9,834 bases of DNA, from contig JALUTE010000357.1 in assembly GCA_027058255.1 (NCBI GenBank), positions 1-9,834 of the forward strand, read 5' to 3'. The stretch comes from Methyloligella sp. (lineage in GTDB: Bacteria; Pseudomonadota; Alphaproteobacteria; Rhizobiales; JALUTE01). Position 1 is the stretch's first letter. Each line of letters begins with the position of its first letter. A program made the translations under genes and the position numbers. The notes beneath the pieces are model-generated. The model made no database searches and was not told where the DNA came from. It was given only the letters and a program-made list of their open reading frames with translations. This document shows, piece by piece, positions 7,111 through 9,834 of the stretch.

Positions 7111-7842
7111 TCACCACAGTTTGACTTCCTTGCCCTGCTTCTTCAGCTCCTCGCGCCAGGCGGACAGGAAGCGCTGGAAATGGGTGGTCTTGTAGGCGCC
7201 GGTCCGCACATAGCGGAAATTCCCGTAAAAATGGAACGGTTTCCAATAGCCGAGCATGCGCCAGATCTCCGCCTCGCGGCCGTTCTTGCCCGTGACCGCC
7301 TTGGCATCCATGGGGAAGAAGACGACCGTCGGCGTGCCCGTGATCCGCCAGCGCCGCGCCAGCGCTTTCTCCTCGAGCTCCTTGCCGTCGAAGTCGGTGA
7401 CCTTGCGCGGCCCCCAGAGATCGAGCTGAAGGACGTTGAAGTTCTCCTTGATGTAGTTCCGAATCTCGGGGATGGCGAAATTGACGCGGTGGGTCTCGCG
7501 GCAATAGGGGCAGCCGCGCTGCTCCCAGATGATCGCGAAATGCTTGCCCGCCTTCGTGGCGTCGGCATGATCCTCGGCAAGGTCGAGGAAGGAATCGATG
7601 AACCAGTCCTGCTTGTAGAGGCCGTCATCGCCCACCTCGGGCTCGGGAAACTCGTCTTTCGCCGCACGGGCCGGCAGGACCGGGGTTGCCGCCGCGGCAA
7701 GGCAAGCGCCGCCCAGCCCCAGTAGCGTGCGGCGGGAGAGCGACATTGCCGCAGCGGGCCGTGGGCCGTGGGGGTCTGCGGAAGCCTCGGCGGTTCGAGC
7801 GGGCTCGATCGGAGTAGAGGTGGGGGAGATGGGGGGTTTCAT
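7111..7842 (-). CDS. soxW: Tat-exported SoxW-like thioredoxin
   Basis: A 243-residue periplasmic thioredoxin-fold protein. Residues 35-60 form a twin-arginine signal (SLSRRTLLGLGG, R37/R38, then an Ala-rich stretch and an ARA cleavage site near 60). The redox motif is C111-P-Y-C114 in EQRGCPYCRETH, and the cis-proline is P171 in TGTPTVVF. The insert DLWGPRKVTDFDGKEL is typical of the SoxW-like group. In sulfur oxidisers SoxW takes electrons from the membrane protein SoxV/CcdA to keep Sox proteins reduced, but no other sox gene is visible here. The ATG at 7842 has GAGGG seven bases upstream. The ATG at 7872 has no such site, and that at 7746 would begin just before the twin arginine and also has none. 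A good sigma70-type promoter lies upstream. A general thiol reductase or oxidase role is the alternative. Confidence 0.82.
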   Translation of the reverse strand: MKPPISPTSTPIEPARTAEASADPHGPRPAAAMSLSRRTLLGLGGACLAAAATPVLPARAAKDEFPEPEVGDDGLYKQDWFIDSFLDLAEDHADATKAGKHFAIIWEQRGCPYCRETHRVNFAIPEIRNYIKENFNVLQLDLWGPRKVTDFDGKELEEKALARRWRITGTPTVVFFPMDAKAVTGKNGREAEIWRMLGYWKPFHFYGNFRYVRTGAYKTTHFQRFLSAWREELKKQGKEVKLW

Positions 7843-7876
7843 GGGGGCACCCTCGCGTTTCCTGGATCTCATGAAG

Positions 7877-7892
7877 CGACGTTCAGCCGTCG
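7877..7892. repeat. Small inverted repeat in the thioredoxin leader
   Basis: CGACG (7877-7881) and CGTCG (7888-7892) flank TTCAGC. The hexamer CGTTCA also occurs twice here, at 7880-7885 and 7891-7896. The site lies between the predicted promoter and the start codon, where a repressor could act. It is short and could be chance. Confidence 0.25.
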
Positions 7893-7904
7893 TTCATGCG
7901 ACAA

Positions 7905-7933
7905 ATTATACCATCATGAGGCGCCGTTGTCGG
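7905..7933 (-). promoter_or_regulatory. Sigma70-type promoter of the thioredoxin gene
   Basis: Read on the - strand, CCGACA (7933-7928) is followed by a 17-base spacer and a perfect TATAAT (7910-7905). The box lies in the one clearly AT-rich patch of this region. Transcription would start near 7898, giving a leader of about 55 bases before the ATG at 7842, which supports that start codon. Confidence 0.6.
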
Positions 7934-8116
7934 ATGAAATCGCAGTGAGCGGGACGCGCGTCGGTGCGCGATGGTGCGCTCCGTCAGCGCGCTCGCGTGT
8001 GGCGGGGCGCCGGGTCTCGGACCTGCATCGCGGTCGATGGCGGGGCGGGGACGCGCCGTTCGGGCGGGGAGATATTCTATGCACCGCGCTGTTCTGCGCG
8101 CTTTCAGCAGAGTGCC

Positions 8117-8122
8117 GGAGGG
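8117..8122 (+). promoter_or_regulatory. Ribosome binding site for the alternative upstream start at 8130
   Basis: GGAGGG precedes the ATG at 8130 by seven bases, an ideal spacing, in the same frame as the GTG at 8172. It leaves the true start of the six-cysteine peptide undecided between 85 and 71 residues. Confidence 0.5.
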
Positions 8123-8171
8123 TGTAGGCATGGCTCACGGCCCGCGAGAGGGACGGGCGAGGGAGGGTATC

Positions 8172-8387
8172 GTGGTTCGACCGATGCTTTTTCTGGCGGC
8201 CGTGTTGGCCGCCCTGGTTGGCGCCTATGCCGTGTTCACCGTGGGCTCCGAGCGCACGGATGCGGCGAATATGCAGGGCTACAAGAAGTGCATCCGGCGC
8301 TGCCAGGCGGTCTGCCTCGCGCGCACGCCCCAGTGCACGCGCGTCAAGACCCGGTGCATGCGCCGCTGCAGCCAGTTCCTGAGATGA
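8172..8387 (+). CDS. Small secreted or membrane-anchored six-cysteine basic peptide
   Basis: I do not recognise this family. From the GTG at 8172 the product has 71 residues: a short basic start, a hydrophobic stretch (about 5-25) with a possible signal peptidase site after AYA (18-20), and a C-terminal region with C40, C44, C48, C55, C62 and C66. Spacing is C-x3-C-x3-C-x6-C-x6-C-x3-C, nearly symmetrical. The last 36 residues hold 11 Lys/Arg and no acidic residue. GGAGGG lies at 8162-8167, four bases before the GTG. A second start, ATG 8130 with GGAGGG at 8117-8122 and a seven-base gap, would give 85 residues with 14 extra hydrophilic ones. The gene is divergent from the thioredoxin gene and convergent with lutC. 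A TATTCT at 8073-8078 is a weak -10 candidate. A disulfide-rich or metal-binding periplasmic peptide is likely; an antimicrobial role is possible but unsupported. Confidence 0.68.
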   Translation: MVRPMLFLAAVLAALVGAYAVFTVGSERTDAANMQGYKKCIRRCQAVCLARTPQCTRVKTRCMRRCSQFLR

Positions 8388-8441
8388 CCGTCGGGCTGGG
8401 CGCCGGGCGCATGCGGCGCGGTCGATGATGCGGGCTCGCCG

Positions 8442-9116
8442 TCACGCAACGACGATCACATGCAGATTGCGGGGGCCGTGCGCACCCATGATGATGGTCT
8501 GCTCGATGTCGGCCGTCCGCGAGGGGCCGGAGATCAAATTGATCGTGCGCGGCAATGACCGGTGGCCGTAGATCTCCCGCAAGCGGTTCCAGATCTCCTC
8601 ATAGGAGCCGAGCACATGCTCGGCCTCGATGGCCACGATGTGGGTGTCGGGCAGGAAATTGAGACTGGTGGGATTGTCCGGCCCCGAGGCGAGCGCGAGC
8701 GTGCCCGTCTCGGCCGCCGCGGCGATCGCCTTGGAGAAGGCCGCGCTCATGTCGGGGGAGATCGTGCCGCACTCGCGCTGGAGGGCAGGCACGCCATCCC
8801 AGGGCAGGGCCTCGATGAAGGGATCGCGACCCGTTGCCACCCGCGAGGGCAGGTTGTGCGATGTCAGATGGTCGGCGATGAGCGCCGGAATCTCGGCCGC
8901 CTCGCCCGCGATGGCGATCGTGGCGCCCTCCGCCTCGAGGCGGGTGCGAAAGAGGGCGAGGCGCGCATCGCCCTCGGCCCTTGCCCGCTCGGGCACGAGA
9001 TGCGCGGGGTGGCCGTGCAGGCGGCGCTGCACTGCGAGCCGCCGCTCGTTCTCCTCTCCGCAGACACCGAGCGAGCGGCGGATGCGGGCCAGAATGGCGT
9101 CGCGGGGATCGCTCAC
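8442..9116 (-). CDS. lutC: Lactate utilization protein C (LUD domain)
   Basis: LutC is a subunit of the LutABC complex, which oxidises L-lactate to pyruvate in the cytoplasm. The 224-residue protein carries the LUD domain (DUF162). Visible markers are AETGTLALASGP (135-146), the LNFLPDTHIV stretch (152-161), and the C-terminal signature ISGPSRTADIEQ followed by GAHGPR (195-216). The start is GTG at 9116, with GGGAGG about seven bases upstream. It overlaps the lutB stop by four bases (GTGA), which indicates translational coupling. An open frame runs further upstream through lutB but is not coding. Its stop lies 54 bases from the end of the convergent six-cysteine peptide gene. Confidence 0.93.
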   Translation of the reverse strand: MSDPRDAILARIRRSLGVCGEENERRLAVQRRLHGHPAHLVPERARAEGDARLALFRTRLEAEGATIAIAGEAAEIPALIADHLTSHNLPSRVATGRDPFIEALPWDGVPALQRECGTISPDMSAAFSKAIAAAAETGTLALASGPDNPTSLNFLPDTHIVAIEAEHVLGSYEEIWNRLREIYGHRSLPRTINLISGPSRTADIEQTIIMGAHGPRNLHVIVVA

Positions 9117-9834
9117 GGTGCGGCCTCCCGCGTTCTCCACAGATCGAGGAAGGTGGCGCCTTCGGGCGCCGGCAGATCGCGGTGTGCCGTCCAGCCCCCG
9201 GCGAGGGGAAGGCGGCGAAAGGCGCCGCGCCGGCCGGCAAGCATGGCGAGGGCACGGACGGCGAGGGCCATGACCCGGCGATAGAGGGCCGGGCGCCGCG
9301 CCATGGCGGCCCAGAGGCGCAGGGCGAGCCGCTCGCGCAAGGGTGCGGCCTTTTTCGAATAAGCCTCCTCGCGCCATCGCCGCATGAGGTCCGGCAGGGG
9401 AATGTGCATCGGGCACACCGCCTCGCAGCGCCCGCAGAAGCTGGAGGCCCCCGGCAGGTGGCGGGCCTCCTCGATGCCGATGAGCGCCGGGGTGAGCACG
9501 GCGCCGATGGGGCCCGGATAGACCCAGCCATAGGCATGCCCGCCAATGGCATTGTAGACGGGGCAATGGTTCATGCAGGCGCCGCAGCGGATGCAGCGCA
9601 GCACCTCCCGGAAGGGGCCGGCGAGAAGGTCGGTGCGGCCATTGTCCAAGAGAACCACGTGCCATTCCTGCGGCCCGTCCGGGTCGCCGTTCCGCCGCGG
9701 GCCGGTGGTGAAGGTGGTGTAGGTGGTGATCTCCTGGCCGGTGGCGGAGCGGGCGAGCACGCGCAGGATCGTGTCCGCATCCTCCAGCGTCGGCACGACC
9801 TTCTCGAGCGAGGCGACGGTGACGTGCACCCGGG
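9113..9834 (-). CDS. lutB: Lactate utilization iron-sulfur protein B, 3' part
   Basis: This is the C-terminal half of the ferredoxin-like iron-sulfur subunit of LutABC. The frame is open to the right edge, so the N-terminal LUD part of this roughly 470-residue family lies outside. Counting from the GTG at 9829, which is probably internal, the first cluster motif is CxxCxxCxxxCP with C79, C82, C85 and C89 (CIRCGACMNHCP). The second is C132, C135 and C139 in FCGRCEAVCP, followed by MHIPLPDLMR. The start of the visible part, with EKVVPTLEDAD and LARSATGQ, matches the family. LutA would be expected upstream, outside the window. The stop overlaps lutC by four bases. Beyond the clusters, the tail is Arg- and Ala-rich with a probable amphipathic segment. 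Confidence 0.92.
   Translation of the reverse strand, partial: RVHVTVASLEKVVPTLEDADTILRVLARSATGQEITTYTTFTTGPRRNGDPDGPQEWHVVLLDNGRTDLLAGPFREVLRCIRCGACMNHCPVYNAIGGHAYGWVYPGPIGAVLTPALIGIEEARHLPGASSFCGRCEAVCPMHIPLPDLMRRWREEAYSKKAAPLRERLALRLWAAMARRPALYRRVMALAVRALAMLAGRRGAFRRLPLAGGWTAHRDLPAPEGATFLDLWRTREAAP

Noticed and set aside
7111..7842. A sox gene cluster
   Set aside because: Only a SoxW-like thioredoxin is present; its neighbours are fatty acid and lactate genes.
7971..8129. Longer form of the six-cysteine protein starting at 7971
   Set aside because: The added region looks like non-coding GC-rich sequence, and two good ribosome binding sites lie further downstream.
9117..9665. N-terminal extension of lutC through lutB
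   Set aside because: It is out of frame with lutB and low in complexity. The GTG at 9116 with its ribosome binding site and GTGA overlap explains the gene.
1..9834. CRISPR arrays, insertion sequences, tRNA or rRNA genes
   Set aside because: No regularly spaced direct repeats, transposase motifs, terminal repeats or cloverleaf sequences were seen by eye.

Overview
The window is a GC-rich, gene-dense stretch that looks like an alphaproteobacterial chromosome. The clearest taxonomic sign is a fabA-fabB-fabI block in that order, typical of Alphaproteobacteria. A CbbO/NorD-family protein and a SoxW-like periplasmic thioredoxin suggest, but do not prove, a facultative chemolithoautotroph or sulfur oxidiser. 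Both edges cut through genes.

Layout, left to right. (1) On the + strand, the 3' part of a CbbO/NorD-type VWA protein (to 1204) is followed at once by a small conserved-looking protein of unknown function (1213-1605). (2) On the - strand, convergent with these, runs a series transcribed right to left: fabA (6721-6188), fabB (6055-4823), fabI (4651-3788), murI (3676-2780) and a malyl-CoA lyase of the Chloroflexus type (2700-1633). FabA makes and isomerises the trans-2/cis-3 intermediate of unsaturated fatty acids, FabB elongates it and FabI reduces enoyl-ACP. MurI supplies D-glutamate for peptidoglycan. The lyase cleaves or forms malyl-CoA-type esters in central carbon metabolism. (3) A 389-base non-coding stretch (6722-7110) separates fabA from a Tat-exported SoxW-like thioredoxin (7842-7111, - strand). 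It holds a perfect 8-bp inverted repeat close to fabA and a nested hairpin after the thioredoxin gene. (4) Divergent from the thioredoxin gene is a tiny + strand gene for a secreted or anchored, strongly basic six-cysteine peptide (8172 or 8130 to 8387). (5) At the right, on the - strand, lie lutC (9116-8442) and the 3' part of lutB (from 9834), two subunits of the LutABC-type L-lactate oxidation system, overlapping by 4 bases.

Most genes are ordinary housekeeping or accessory metabolism. The points that merit a second look are the six-cysteine peptide next to a thiol-disulfide protein, the unknown protein coupled to the CbbO-like gene, the Chloroflexus-type lyase in an alphaproteobacterial setting, and the inverted repeat upstream of fabA. 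I see no phage, transposon, CRISPR array, tRNA or rRNA, and no clear evidence of a wholly new multi-gene system.
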